DNA from: a virus
Strand: one strand, 5' to 3'
Length of the DNA: 23,431 nucleotides
Virus record (IMG/VR): IMGVR_UViG_3300048818_000405
Location: 1 to 23,431 of that record
Below, piece by piece: positions 7,811-16,213 of this stretch. The translations under genes were made by a program, and so were the position numbers. Each line of letters starts with the position of its first letter. Position 1 is the stretch's first letter. Below the pieces are notes generated by a model. The model was not told the DNA's origin, ran no database searches, and saw nothing but the letters and a program-made list of their open reading frames with translations.

Positions 7811-8681
7811 GATGCTTCCGGATGTCCTCGTATTCTTTGACGCGGATAGCGCCCATTTCCTGATATTTCTTCGGCCACGTCAGACCGGAATCTTGGAAGC
7901 AGCTATCAAGGATGAATAGTTTGCGCTTCTGCTGAATGGCGGCGGCGGCTTGCATGAGTGTCCCGGAGGTTTCACCAGCTTCGACAATAACCGTAGCAGC
8001 ACTGAGTGCTGACATCGTAATATTGCGTTGGGGAAAAAAGCTCCTGTTGCTTCGCCAGTCTTGCCGCGAATACCTGATAACGGGCACCTGGCTGATCAAC
8101 AGATAATCGCGCGCAATCCGCTTCTGAAGATCGGCATTTTCGGGCGGGTATACTCGGGACAGGGGCGTACCGATAACAGCTATGGTTCGACCTTCGCTTC
8201 CTATCGCGGTCTGGTGAGCTACGGTGTCGATTCCCGCCGCAAGGCCCGACATTATCGTGTAGCCGTCTTTGACCAAGTTCCGCACAAGCTTTTCGGTCCT
8301 TGCGAGGCCTGCATCAGTAGGTTTTCGCGTTCCCACCACAGCTACACTAGGGGTGTGCAGTAAATCCCACCATCCCTGAAAATACAGCAGTTCCAAGGGA
8401 TTCTTGGCATCGCGCAGTCTTTCCGGGTAATCTCCCGTGCCGTACACGCGGATACCAAAGTGCTTAATATGCGCCCGCACGAAAAGCTCGGTTGCCTCTT
8501 TGGCGCACTGTTCCGCGAAAGGACGAAGAATGAAGTCAGACGGTAAAGCGTCCTCTTTGTCGCGGAAGAGGTCGGCAATCTTCTTGAATGTTTGGTGTGC
8601 GTTTGTCCACAAATACTCGTATGCTCCCATTTCCAACCAAGGGGAGATGGGCCGGGACAACGCTAGGGGCAAACTTGCCAT
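7785..8681 (-). CDS. DprA/Smf-like Rossmann protein, first gene of DprA-PRTase unit
   Basis: A 298-residue DprA-type protein. Residues 111-250 carry the Smf signatures in order: SVAVVGTRKPTDAG (112-125), IMSGLAAGIDTVAH (143-156), AVIGTPLSRVYPPEN (168-182), FFPQRNITMSALS (215-227) and VIVEAGETSGTLMQAAAA (231-248). The N-terminal 100 residues are helical. No C-terminal winged helix of housekeeping DprA is evident. In transformation DprA loads RecA on single-stranded DNA; here the partner is a phosphoribosyltransferase and the neighbour is a restriction operon, so a defence or antitoxin role (as in ShosTA, from memory) is more likely. The frame stays open to 8936, but I choose ATG at 8681 because a near-consensus promoter ends 7 bp upstream of it. 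Confidence 0.82.
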   Translation of the reverse strand: MASLPLALSRPISPWLEMGAYEYLWTNAHQTFKKIADLFRDKEDALPSDFILRPFAEQCAKEATELFVRAHIKHFGIRVYGTGDYPERLRDAKNPLELLYFQGWWDLLHTPSVAVVGTRKPTDAGLARTEKLVRNLVKDGYTIMSGLAAGIDTVAHQTAIGSEGRTIAVIGTPLSRVYPPENADLQKRIARDYLLISQVPVIRYSRQDWRSNRSFFPQRNITMSALSAATVIVEAGETSGTLMQAAAAIQQKRKLFILDSCFQDSGLTWPKKYQEMGAIRVKEYEDIRKHLADPTPEN

Positions 8682-8688
8682 GCCTGTC

Positions 8689-8717
8689 ATTATAGGCGAA
8701 TAAAAGGCGAATGTAAA
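8689..8717 (-). promoter_or_regulatory. Sigma-70-type promoter of the DprA-PRTase unit
   Basis: On the minus strand TTTACA (8717-8712) and TATAAT (8694-8689) are separated by 17 bp, a near-consensus housekeeping promoter. The ATG at 8681 is only 7 bp beyond the -10, so transcription would begin at or next to the start codon and the mRNA would be leaderless or nearly so. An operator-like box fills the spacer. Confidence 0.72.
8698..8712 (-). promoter_or_regulatory. 15-bp direct-repeat operator, copy 1 (LexA-box-like)
   Basis: Minus strand ATTCGCCTTTTATTC: two ATTC half-sites 7 bp apart. It lies between -35 and -10, 3 bp from the -10 and sharing one base with the -35. It is 13/15 identical to the box at 16223-16237, differing only in the first base of each half-site. 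The form matches the GTTC-N7-GTTC LexA site known in Alphaproteobacteria, so repression by a LexA-type protein is inferred. Confidence 0.6.
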
Positions 8718-8949
8718 GCTTCGCCTCAACCATTTATTGAAGGGAATATAGCACGGCATCCGTGAGGGCACAACACGGTCATTCAGGTTGATACTAATTC
8801 CCCCGTCGACAAAGTGTTCTGTGGCACTCAGCAGCCCTTCAGATTGCGATCCAGCTCCGAGGCCTTCTTGATGAAGAGAGCAGGATTGAGATTTGGTGCA
8901 CCGAACAAGAGAGGTGGCTTCGCGCCGATCTCTCACGACAGTCAGTGGC

Positions 8950-11900
8950 TTACATTGCCCACTTCACTCCCTGGCTTGCGTAGTTAACCATTAAGTCAAA
9001 GACCTCATTGCACTTTTCGGTGAAGATGACGCGGTCATAGCTCTTGGGTAGATGCGCGTCTAAGACTGATTCAACCTCAGACCGAACTCGACCCTTGGAC
9101 TGCACGTCCTTATACCAATCCGTTACCAACACGTTCGGACTTTCTTCGTGGAGGCGGCGCAACAAAGACTTCGCGGCGAGACGAACCTTGATAGTTTCTT
9201 CATCGGTCATCTTGTCTTCTTTCAAGAGATCGAAGAGTTCCAATTCGTCTTCTGTGAGGCCCTCGCGAATATGGCGCTCCGATTCATCTTTCAAATCCTG
9301 GGTGAACTTCACCAATTCGTCGAAGTAGTTATCAGCCGATGAACTGCCAGCGTTGTATGCATCAATGATGCCTTGAAGTCGCGTAGCGAAATCGGTACGC
9401 GTGGAGTTTTCCCTGAGCATCTGTTCGAGCTTATGACTAATGAAGGCACGTAGATCGGTGATCTCGATGTTTTTGTATTTCGCCGCTCGGAAATCCTCCT
9501 TTAGTTTCTCGAAATTCATCCTGCTCAAGTCCCAAGTCTTGCCTGATTGGGTGATACGGAATTCTGTCTTGCCGTCGAGTTTGCCATCGACGACGAGGCT
9601 TTCATCCAGCAGCTCGCCGACACGAATTGCGACCGCGTCAAAATCCTTCTGTTCAACAATGGCATCGACCACTCCGCGTAAATATTGAAACGCCGCGACA
9701 GAGCGCACCACAGGGCTTCCAAGAATCTCAGGTTTGCAAGCTTCGTAGAGGCTGGTAATCGTATTTTCGTAGACTGCAAATCCTTTTCGCCATTCATCTT
9801 TTGTCAATAATTTGTTTGCATATTCGGCAAAGGCGTCAACGTTCTTGAATACATCTTTGTTCTGCAAAAGAGCCGCTATATCAATAGCTAGTTCGGAGCA
9901 AAAAGCGGTACCTTGGTTGATAGCGTCGTCGAGAAGTTTGAACAAGTCCGCTTTATCGTGCACCGGCAGGTCTTCTTGTCCCTCTTGCCTTTGGGCATAG
10001 TCTTTCAATGCCTTTCTCATGTTTCGGAAAACGTTGTAGTAATCAATGAGTTCGCCATTTTTCTTCTCAGCGCCATCTATTTTCCAGGACGTGACACGGT
10101 TTGCCCGAGCAATGGTCTGCATCAAGGTGTGATCTTTCATCGGTTTGTCGAGGTATAGAGTGGAGAGGGTAGGAGCATCAAAGCCCGTGAGCCACATCGC
10201 GCAGACGAAGACCAATTGCAACGAGCTCGCCGGATCCTTGAAGTTATATTCCACATCATGGCCGTGGTCATCCACCACGCTCATCCGCTCGCGATGTGGC
10301 TTGATGTTGAGGTTTTGCTTGGCAAACTTCTTTTCTTCTTCGCCTTCTTCGCTTACGATCACAGCCATTTCCACTGATCGCATGTAATCCCGCTGTTTCT
10401 GTAACCGGCTTTTCTCGTCAGCGTCCGTTGACTTCTTGATGGCACCGCTCAGTTCCTTAATTTGCTCTTTCCATAATCGCGCGACCTTGTCATACATCTT
10501 CACTGCTGTAAATTTGTCCAGAGAAACGGCCATTCCCTTACCGAGGTATCCGCGTCGGGGGAAGTGATAGACAATATCCTTTGCGATCGTTTCAAGTCGA
10601 TCTTCACGTTTAATAACTTCGATTTCTTTTGCGAACCTGTTTTCCAGTTTTGACTGCTGGGCGTCATCGAGATTCTCATCCTCGACAATATCGGCGAGGT
10701 CATCGTCGAGGTCATCGTTTTGGTTCAGCACTTGCGGAACACGCTTCTTGTAGAACAATGGGACCGTTGCGCCGTCGTCCATTGACTGCTGAAAGTTGTA
10801 TTCCGATACGTAGTTGCCGAACCATTGGTTGGTTTTTCGACTACGACCGAGCAAAGGAGTGCCGGTAAAAGCCATGTACTGTGCGTTCTTAAGACCAGCC
10901 CGCATGTTTTCGGCCAGCGTCTTGTACTGAGTGCGGTGTGCTTCGTCAACCATCACAATGATGTCACTACGTGGAGACAGTTCGGGATACGTCTTGCCAG
11001 CAGGCCAACCAAATTTCTGGATAAGCGTAAAAACCAGCCGCTTATTTTGGCCAAGGAATTTCCGCATCTCCTCGCTATCTTTAGGCTGTGCCGCGTCAGC
11101 CTTCGTGACTGTGTCCGTGTGCAGAAAGTTACGATAGATCTGCCCGTCTAAGTCCTCGCGGTCGGTAACGACTACAAACGTGAAGTTGCCTGTTTCCTTG
11201 CGGAAGATCTTACGGACGAAAAAGATCATCGAGAAACTCTTGCCCGAACCCTGCGTGTGCCAAAACACTCCGAGTTTGCCTTCTAGTTCTTCCCGTCGAA
11301 GAAAGGATTCATAGGCGCGGTTCACGCCGATAAATTGGTGATTCTGCGCGATAATTTTCTGCTTGTTGTCGTAATAGAGGACAAAGTTCTCAACATAATC
11401 CAACAGTCTTTGCGGCGAGAACAAGCCAGCGATTAAAGCTTCCAGACTCGTGCCGCTCCGCTCGATCTCCTTACGATCAACTTTCTCTTTCTCGTCGTCC
11501 GCACGGAGCCATTTGAAGAAATGCTCCCATTCGGCAGTGATACTGCCGACTTTGGTCTCGATTGCGTTTGAGAGCACGCAAAAAGCGTTCGTGAGGAAAA
11601 GCTGGGGAATTTCCCGCTTGTAATTCGTGATGTTATCGTCGAACGCATTTTTGAGCTTCACGTTGGAGTTTTTCAGCTCAATGAAAACCAGCGGGAGTCC
11701 GTTGACGTAGAGCAACACGTCGGGACGACGGAACCCGCGCTCGCCTTTGACCCACAGTTGCGTCACAGCCATGTAGTGGTTCTTGCCCGCTTCGTTGAAG
11801 TCAATCAGCTTCACGTGCTCTTGCTGCTTTACACCCTTGGAGTCGTCGAACTCCACTGGGATGCCGTCGCGCAGCAGGTTGTAGACTTCCTGGTTAGCGG

Positions 11901-12165
11901 CAACGAGCGACATCGCCTGGCGCCGGTCCAGCAACTTTTCCAGCGCATCATCAATGACTCTTGCCGGTATGTCACGGTTCAGGCGGACGGCAGCTTCCTT
12001 GACGCGATCCACCAGCATTACATCGCGCTTGTTGGCTCGTCCCGAGCCGTCATTCAAATCCTCTGGGTCTTCCGTGCGACAGTCGAGCGTGTCGAATCGG
12101 TACAGCTGGCGAAGCTTCTGCACCAAAGCCCGCTCAATTTGGTCTTCGGAGATGAAGTTAGGCAT
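8950..12165 (-). CDS. hsdR: Type I restriction endonuclease subunit R
   Basis: The motor and nuclease subunit of a Type I restriction system, 1071 residues, a normal length. The N-terminal PD-(D/E)XK nuclease shows RRPDV (D149) and FIELKNS (E163, K165). The SF2 helicase has Walker A TQGSGKS (304-310), the DEAH box VMVDEAH (405-410 region), FTGTP and motif VI-like QTIARANR. A C-terminal helical region of the HsdR/DUF3387 type binds the methylase core. It cleaves unmodified DNA after ATP-driven translocation when bound to HsdM2S. The ATG overlaps the hsdS stop region by 8 bases, so it is the third gene of the hsdM-hsdS-hsdR operon. All catalytic residues I can check are intact, so it looks functional. 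A 268-bp gap holding its own promoter separates it from the DprA-like gene downstream. Confidence 0.96.
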   Translation of the reverse strand: MPNFISEDQIERALVQKLRQLYRFDTLDCRTEDPEDLNDGSGRANKRDVMLVDRVKEAAVRLNRDIPARVIDDALEKLLDRRQAMSLVAANQEVYNLLRDGIPVEFDDSKGVKQQEHVKLIDFNEAGKNHYMAVTQLWVKGERGFRRPDVLLYVNGLPLVFIELKNSNVKLKNAFDDNITNYKREIPQLFLTNAFCVLSNAIETKVGSITAEWEHFFKWLRADDEKEKVDRKEIERSGTSLEALIAGLFSPQRLLDYVENFVLYYDNKQKIIAQNHQFIGVNRAYESFLRREELEGKLGVFWHTQGSGKSFSMIFFVRKIFRKETGNFTFVVVTDREDLDGQIYRNFLHTDTVTKADAAQPKDSEEMRKFLGQNKRLVFTLIQKFGWPAGKTYPELSPRSDIIVMVDEAHRTQYKTLAENMRAGLKNAQYMAFTGTPLLGRSRKTNQWFGNYVSEYNFQQSMDDGATVPLFYKKRVPQVLNQNDDLDDDLADIVEDENLDDAQQSKLENRFAKEIEVIKREDRLETIAKDIVYHFPRRGYLGKGMAVSLDKFTAVKMYDKVARLWKEQIKELSGAIKKSTDADEKSRLQKQRDYMRSVEMAVIVSEEGEEEKKFAKQNLNIKPHRERMSVVDDHGHDVEYNFKDPASSLQLVFVCAMWLTGFDAPTLSTLYLDKPMKDHTLMQTIARANRVTSWKIDGAEKKNGELIDYYNVFRNMRKALKDYAQRQEGQEDLPVHDKADLFKLLDDAINQGTAFCSELAIDIAALLQNKDVFKNVDAFAEYANKLLTKDEWRKGFAVYENTITSLYEACKPEILGSPVVRSVAAFQYLRGVVDAIVEQKDFDAVAIRVGELLDESLVVDGKLDGKTEFRITQSGKTWDLSRMNFEKLKEDFRAAKYKNIEITDLRAFISHKLEQMLRENSTRTDFATRLQGIIDAYNAGSSSADNYFDELVKFTQDLKDESERHIREGLTEDELELFDLLKEDKMTDEETIKVRLAAKSLLRRLHEESPNVLVTDWYKDVQSKGRVRSEVESVLDAHLPKSYDRVIFTEKCNEVFDLMVNYASQGVKWAM

Positions 12166-13417
12166 AGGCGGCTGCCGTGGACTCGGCTTCCAATTCTTCT
12201 GCCATGCCGGGAGGAAAGTGGATGTCGCGATTTTCGACGGAAAGCTTGCCGGACATGAGCCGGGGAAGCAGCGACTCCCTTGCTCGCGTCAGGACTGCGG
12301 TTGCTTTCGTTAGTTGTTCCTTCTGCTCGTGAAGGGGCTTGACGGTGGTATCAAATTGTCTTTGCAACTGCTTATCGGGAACGGCCATCTTGATTCCGTT
12401 AATGTGATTCCGATTCAGTGTTGGAACGCCCGCACCCGAGTTGAAATTTTCGAGCCCCATGTTCTTCAGCGTATAAAAGATTAGATACGGTGAATTTCCA
12501 CAGAAGTCCTTGACATATAAAGCTGTATTCAGCGGCCATGCCCTGCAGTTGACCATCAGCACAGTTCCAAGACTCCCGGACCTACCAGTGGTAATTACCG
12601 GAGGCTCTGCCTTGAATTCATCGTGGTAAGTTTTAATGGTTGTCGAGGCAACCACAGGATAGCTTCCCGGTGTTACATTCTGCTCAGGCAAATCGTAGCC
12701 ACGTTTTAGCACGCAGAACTTACCGAATGTTGTGTTGTCCCATGTCTGCGGCGTGCCTTTGATGAATTTTGCGCTTTCATGGCCCGGAAAGCGTAGGCGG
12801 ACAAACCATTCGCAGTAGACTTCCTCAGTCAGCTTTTCCAGCAATGCGATCCGTCGCATGTTGTTTTCAATCAGTTCATCGTAAGCTGAAAGAATCGCCG
12901 CAATCTGTCGTTGGACTCGCAACTCCGGTATTTGCAGTTCCGTGTGCTTCTTGAAGGCTGTGTATTGAAACCTCGAAACACCGGTGTGCTGGATGTTGAA
13001 AACTGCCATATATCCGGTCCGATGCAGCTCTTGGAGTAGATAGTAGATAAACCGCGGCGAATATTTGCTCGTGTTGAGACGTAGATGTCGACTGAAACTC
13101 GCGCACAGTACGGGGATGTCTGAGTGGTGGAGAAAGAAAGACTTCTTTAAAATGGCGGTTCGTCCGGTTGACTGGGTCGACGTACCGCCCGCCGTTTCTA
13201 AAATGATGTCCCCCGGTTGAAGATGCTTTCGCTCAGCAATGTGGTCCCTGACCCACCGTCGTGGAAACTCAGTACTCGGATTGTCAAGGTTCGCGAAGTC
13301 CGTCCCGCGAATGATTGTTACTTCGCAAAAGCCAACTAATTGTTCGCTCTTGCCCCACTCACCATCTTTGCTGTCTAGAAGGATCTGCGAGAATGACGTG
13401 ACTTTCCAACCCCTCAT
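12158..13417 (-). CDS. hsdS: Type I restriction-modification specificity subunit S
   Basis: The DNA-recognition subunit, 419 residues. It has the standard two-target arrangement: TRD1 (about 1-165), a central helical spacer (RQIAAILSAYDELIENNMRR, 170-189, then IALLEKLTEEVYCEWFV), TRD2 (about 222-360), and a second helical spacer near the C-terminus (LQRQFDTTVKPLHEQKEQL). Each TRD reads half of a bipartite site; the sequence alone does not tell me which bases. The first TRD is unusual in having RGTDFANLDN and GGTSTQSTGRTAIL rather than the more common G-N/D-I-PFG pattern. The start ATGA overlaps the hsdM stop and the end overlaps the hsdR start by 8 bases, which fixes it in one operon. Both halves appear complete. 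Confidence 0.93.
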   Translation of the reverse strand: MRGWKVTSFSQILLDSKDGEWGKSEQLVGFCEVTIIRGTDFANLDNPSTEFPRRWVRDHIAERKHLQPGDIILETAGGTSTQSTGRTAILKKSFFLHHSDIPVLCASFSRHLRLNTSKYSPRFIYYLLQELHRTGYMAVFNIQHTGVSRFQYTAFKKHTELQIPELRVQRQIAAILSAYDELIENNMRRIALLEKLTEEVYCEWFVRLRFPGHESAKFIKGTPQTWDNTTFGKFCVLKRGYDLPEQNVTPGSYPVVASTTIKTYHDEFKAEPPVITTGRSGSLGTVLMVNCRAWPLNTALYVKDFCGNSPYLIFYTLKNMGLENFNSGAGVPTLNRNHINGIKMAVPDKQLQRQFDTTVKPLHEQKEQLTKATAVLTRARESLLPRLMSGKLSVENRDIHFPPGMAEELEAESTAAAYA

Positions 13418-15489
13418 AGGTCGCCCGTAATCACTTTGATGTTTGCAGAGATAGTTTCTTGAAGCTTAGCGGCGCTGGCGCTCAGTGTGGCAATCTCGCT
13501 GCCAAAGCTGAGTATCTCGGAAATGAACTCCTCCTCCGTTTTTCCATCGTTCTCAATTACCACCCCGACGTAACGGCCTGGATTGAGCGAATATTCCTGC
13601 TCTTTCAAGTCAGCGGGTGCGGCGAGTTTACACAGGCCAACCACATTCTCGTATTCCGCCTTTGGGAAGCGTTCCTGCAACCAGCGGATGTGCTGATAGA
13701 AACTTTCCGCGTTCTTTGTCTCCTTGTGGAGTTCCTCCAGCGCGGTTTTGAGAGCCTTGGTCTTGCGGTCGATAACAGCCCTTCTGCCGTCTGCCTGCGC
13801 CTGTTCGGCCTGTCGCTTCTCGTGCTGGCGCACCGTTTTATCCAACTGTTTGAGACCATCATGCAGCGCGGCAAAAAAAGGGTCAAAGTCTTCGCGTAAC
13901 TGGTGCTGAGCTTTGTTCTTCTGATCCACGGCTTTTTCGCCGGAGTGCTTCGTTACATAGTGCTCGTAGCGGACTTGGAGTTTGTTGAGGCCCGTCCATT
14001 GCTTCACAAGTTCAGCCACTGCCTGCTTACCCGCTGCATCGTCGAGCACTTCGAGCAATTGAGCAGAGACGGGTTCCACACGAGCCTTGTTCTCAACAAG
14101 CCGTTGCGCACCCGCAGCAAAATAGCGATCAACAAGGTGCACAAACTTCTCCCGGCGGCCTTTGTGAAGCTGGCTGATTATGGCGATATTCTTGATTTGC
14201 TCGTCGGAGAATTCACGGTGGGCGCGGTCGATCTGGGTGAAGATATTGCGAGCATCTATGAAGAGGATGCGGTCGTCGGCCTTGTCTTTATCGAAAAACC
14301 AGAGTGTGGCGGGGAGTGTGACGGTATAGAACATGTTCGAAGGCAGCGTCAGCATGGCGTAGATGAGATTTTCTTGAATCAACTTTTGACGGATGGCGGC
14401 TTCGGAGTGGCGCGCGTCGGAGGCAGAGTTGGCCATCACCAGCGCGGCGCGTCCCTTCGGTTTCAGCGACGTTGCAAAGAGATTAATCCACAAGTAATTC
14501 GCATTCGGGACGGTTTCCTTACCCTTATCTTTTTTCTTTGCTTTGGTCTTCTTGCGTGGAATGCCGTAGGTATTAAAGCGCTTGTCCTTCTCCACACTGG
14601 TGAGGCTCACGTCGTCCACGTTGAACGGCGGATTAGCGAGGACGTAGTCGAACGCGCCGAAACTGCCGAACGGATCGTCGTAGTAGGTGTTTGCCTTCTT
14701 AATATCGCCACGGAGACCGTTCACTGCGAGATTCATCTTTGCCAGGTTGATGGTCTCCAGCTTGTTCTCCTGTCCGTAAACGTAAACACCGCTGTCGGAC
14801 TGCTTGAGGTCCTTCCGGTGTTCAGCGATGAAGTGGGCTGATTGAACGAACATGCCACCTGACCCGCAAGCAGGGTCAAAGACCTTTCCGCCGTGCGGCT
14901 CGATCATCTCCACCATGAGACGAACTACAGAGCGCGGTGTGAAAAACTCGCCACCCTTCGATCCTTCGGTGCGTGCAAACTCAGCGAGGAAATATTCATA
15001 AATCTGTCCGAACAGATCACCGGTGAAATCCGCCGGAATGTTGGCGAAATTCTTAAGCAGCTGATTAGGAATGGTTCTCGTCTTCTCGTCGCGGGTTAGG
15101 CGGAAGTACTCATCCTTTGGTAAGACGCCGTCAAGTTCGGGTTTGTATTCCTCGATAGCTTTCATCGCCTCTTTGAGGGCTTTGGCGATGTTCTTTTCCT
15201 CGGGCAAGTTCAGTAGGTGGTCATAGCGGGCATGGTCGGGTAAGTAAAATCCGCACTTTTCGACGGCGATCTCCGAAATCTTTTTCTCGCGTCGTGTGCC
15301 CTTCCGTTTTTGGTATTCCGCAAGGATTTCAGCTTCGTGACGACGGTAATTATTGTCCGCGAACTTCAAAAAGATCAGCCCGAGCACTGGCGTGGAGTAC
15401 TCGCTGGATTTTAGGTCGGAGTTGGCGCGCAGGTTATCAGCGGCACTCCAAAGGTCAGCTTCGAGTTGCTTCAGTTGTTCACGAGTCAT
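13414..15489 (-). CDS. hsdM: Type I restriction-modification methyltransferase subunit M
   Basis: The adenine-N6 methylase subunit, 691 residues. An HsdM N-terminal helical domain (1-150) is followed by GGEFFTPRSVVRLMV (179-193), SAM-binding motif I DPACGSGGMF (205-214) and catalytic NPPFN (286-290), the gamma-class order. The C-terminus ends in the YSLNPGRYVGV motif typical of full-length HsdM plus a coiled tail. A lysine-rich insertion (RKKTKAKKKDKGKE) lies after NPPFN at about 318-331. The C-terminal half is highly charged and probably coiled. It is the first gene of the operon. The 113-bp upstream region has no strong ribosome site; two GATAATCT repeats could supply a -10 but I see no good -35. 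Confidence 0.96.
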   Translation of the reverse strand: MTREQLKQLEADLWSAADNLRANSDLKSSEYSTPVLGLIFLKFADNNYRRHEAEILAEYQKRKGTRREKKISEIAVEKCGFYLPDHARYDHLLNLPEEKNIAKALKEAMKAIEEYKPELDGVLPKDEYFRLTRDEKTRTIPNQLLKNFANIPADFTGDLFGQIYEYFLAEFARTEGSKGGEFFTPRSVVRLMVEMIEPHGGKVFDPACGSGGMFVQSAHFIAEHRKDLKQSDSGVYVYGQENKLETINLAKMNLAVNGLRGDIKKANTYYDDPFGSFGAFDYVLANPPFNVDDVSLTSVEKDKRFNTYGIPRKKTKAKKKDKGKETVPNANYLWINLFATSLKPKGRAALVMANSASDARHSEAAIRQKLIQENLIYAMLTLPSNMFYTVTLPATLWFFDKDKADDRILFIDARNIFTQIDRAHREFSDEQIKNIAIISQLHKGRREKFVHLVDRYFAAGAQRLVENKARVEPVSAQLLEVLDDAAGKQAVAELVKQWTGLNKLQVRYEHYVTKHSGEKAVDQKNKAQHQLREDFDPFFAALHDGLKQLDKTVRQHEKRQAEQAQADGRRAVIDRKTKALKTALEELHKETKNAESFYQHIRWLQERFPKAEYENVVGLCKLAAPADLKEQEYSLNPGRYVGVVIENDGKTEEEFISEILSFGSEIATLSASAAKLQETISANIKVITGDL

Positions 15490-15602
15490 GGCGTTTGCTT
15501 AGACGTTGCAGATTATCTCTGTTACGCGCAATCAGCAAGCGTGAGATTATCGTCGTAAAAATTCGGTCTGCTTTTCTCCGTAACGAAGGTTGTTTTTGAG
15601 AG

Positions 15603-16016
15603 TTAGGAGGCTGATATCCTAGCCAGCCTTGCCAGCAGTTCCCAATGTCGCGGGTGCGGAATATAGCCTTCGCGAATCCGAGCGGCGTACCAGCGAGAAA
15701 TGCCGAGGCAGGAGCGAATGGTTGCTGTGGAAATTTTCGCTAACAGGGGCTGGACTTGTTGCGAAAATACTTCGGCTGTTAACCAAGTTGGTTGCTTCGA
15801 AGCGTCCCATGCTGAACTTGCTTCTGCGTGTCGTCGCCGCGAAGCTATGTGTTTGGCGCGAGCTTCGGGACTGCGCGCCGCTATTCGCCCAATCCGTGCG
15901 GCAGTCGCGAGGCGTATAGTCGCTCCCTCAATGGCACATTCAGCACAGTTAGTGCTTCCAAATTGAAGGGTTTTTCCGCACCCGCGACACAGATTCTCTC
16001 TCGGTGTGGCCGACAC
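15603..16016 (-). CDS. Hypothetical protein with N-terminal zinc ribbon and HTH-like C-terminus
   Basis: The supported part of this frame starts with CRGCGKTLQFGSTNCAECA, a CxxC...CxxC zinc ribbon. A helical linker follows (LATAARIGRIAARSPEA), then a C-terminal segment with STATIRSCLGISRWYAARIREGYIPHPRHW. From memory this C-terminus belongs to a family ending in a helix-turn-helix-like module with IRxGxxxPHPRHW. The function is unknown; sequence-specific DNA binding is a reasonable guess. The frame is open to 16214, but its first 55 codons are antiphase to another gene start (16207), so I place the start at GTG 16016 or nearby; the true N-terminus could be missing. It lies just upstream of the restriction operon in the same direction, with 113 bp between, so it might regulate it. 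Confidence 0.5.
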   Translation of the reverse strand: MSATPRENLCRGCGKTLQFGSTNCAECAIEGATIRLATAARIGRIAARSPEARAKHIASRRRHAEASSAWDASKQPTWLTAEVFSQQVQPLLAKISTATIRSCLGISRWYAARIREGYIPHPRHWELLARLARISAS

Positions 16017-16039
16017 CCGCGCTAGCGAACTGCCAAATG

Positions 16040-16207
16040 CTATGCAAACCCGACAATCGAACGAAGTCGGGGAAATAATGACCGCGCTATGACGCTGCCC
16101 TTGTAGCAGGTGATCGGTATATCGAACAGATCGTCCGTCGTCTTCAGGTGCCGCGCCACCAGAATTCCCGCCACAATCGCCAGCACGCGCTTGCGTCCCT
16201 CGTCCAT
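16040..16207 (-). CDS. Small protein, probably truncated, under boxed promoter
   Basis: A 55-codon frame starting MDEGRKRVLAIVAGILVARH and continuing LKTTDDLFD, then diverging to a basic tail and stop. From memory the first 20 or so residues match small acidobacterial proteins of unknown function beginning MDEGRKRVL. The conserved part seems to stop after about 29 codons, so the rest is probably a junction product. What makes it credible is its promoter: the same boxed design as the DprA-like gene, with the -10 ending 6 bp before ATG. GGAG lies too close to ATG to serve as a normal ribosome site. The 3' side overlaps the antiphase N-terminal extension of the zinc-ribbon frame. Confidence 0.45.
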   Translation of the reverse strand: MDEGRKRVLAIVAGILVARHLKTTDDLFDIPITCYKGSVIARSLFPRLRSIVGFA

Positions 16208-16213
16208 GCTCCA

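Noticed and set aside
8682-8936. N-terminal extension of the DprA-like frame to 8936
   Set aside because: The extra 85 codons lie across the strong promoter at 8689-8717 and do not resemble DprA; the ATG at 8681 fits promoter and family start.
13903-14841. 312-codon plus-strand frame opposite hsdM
   Set aside because: It lies entirely on the complementary strand of a clearly conserved methylase; composition is that of an antisense shadow.
15490-15602. Promoter of hsdM from the repeated GATAATCT
   Set aside because: Either copy could be a -10, but no -35 at 16-18 bp is better than chance.
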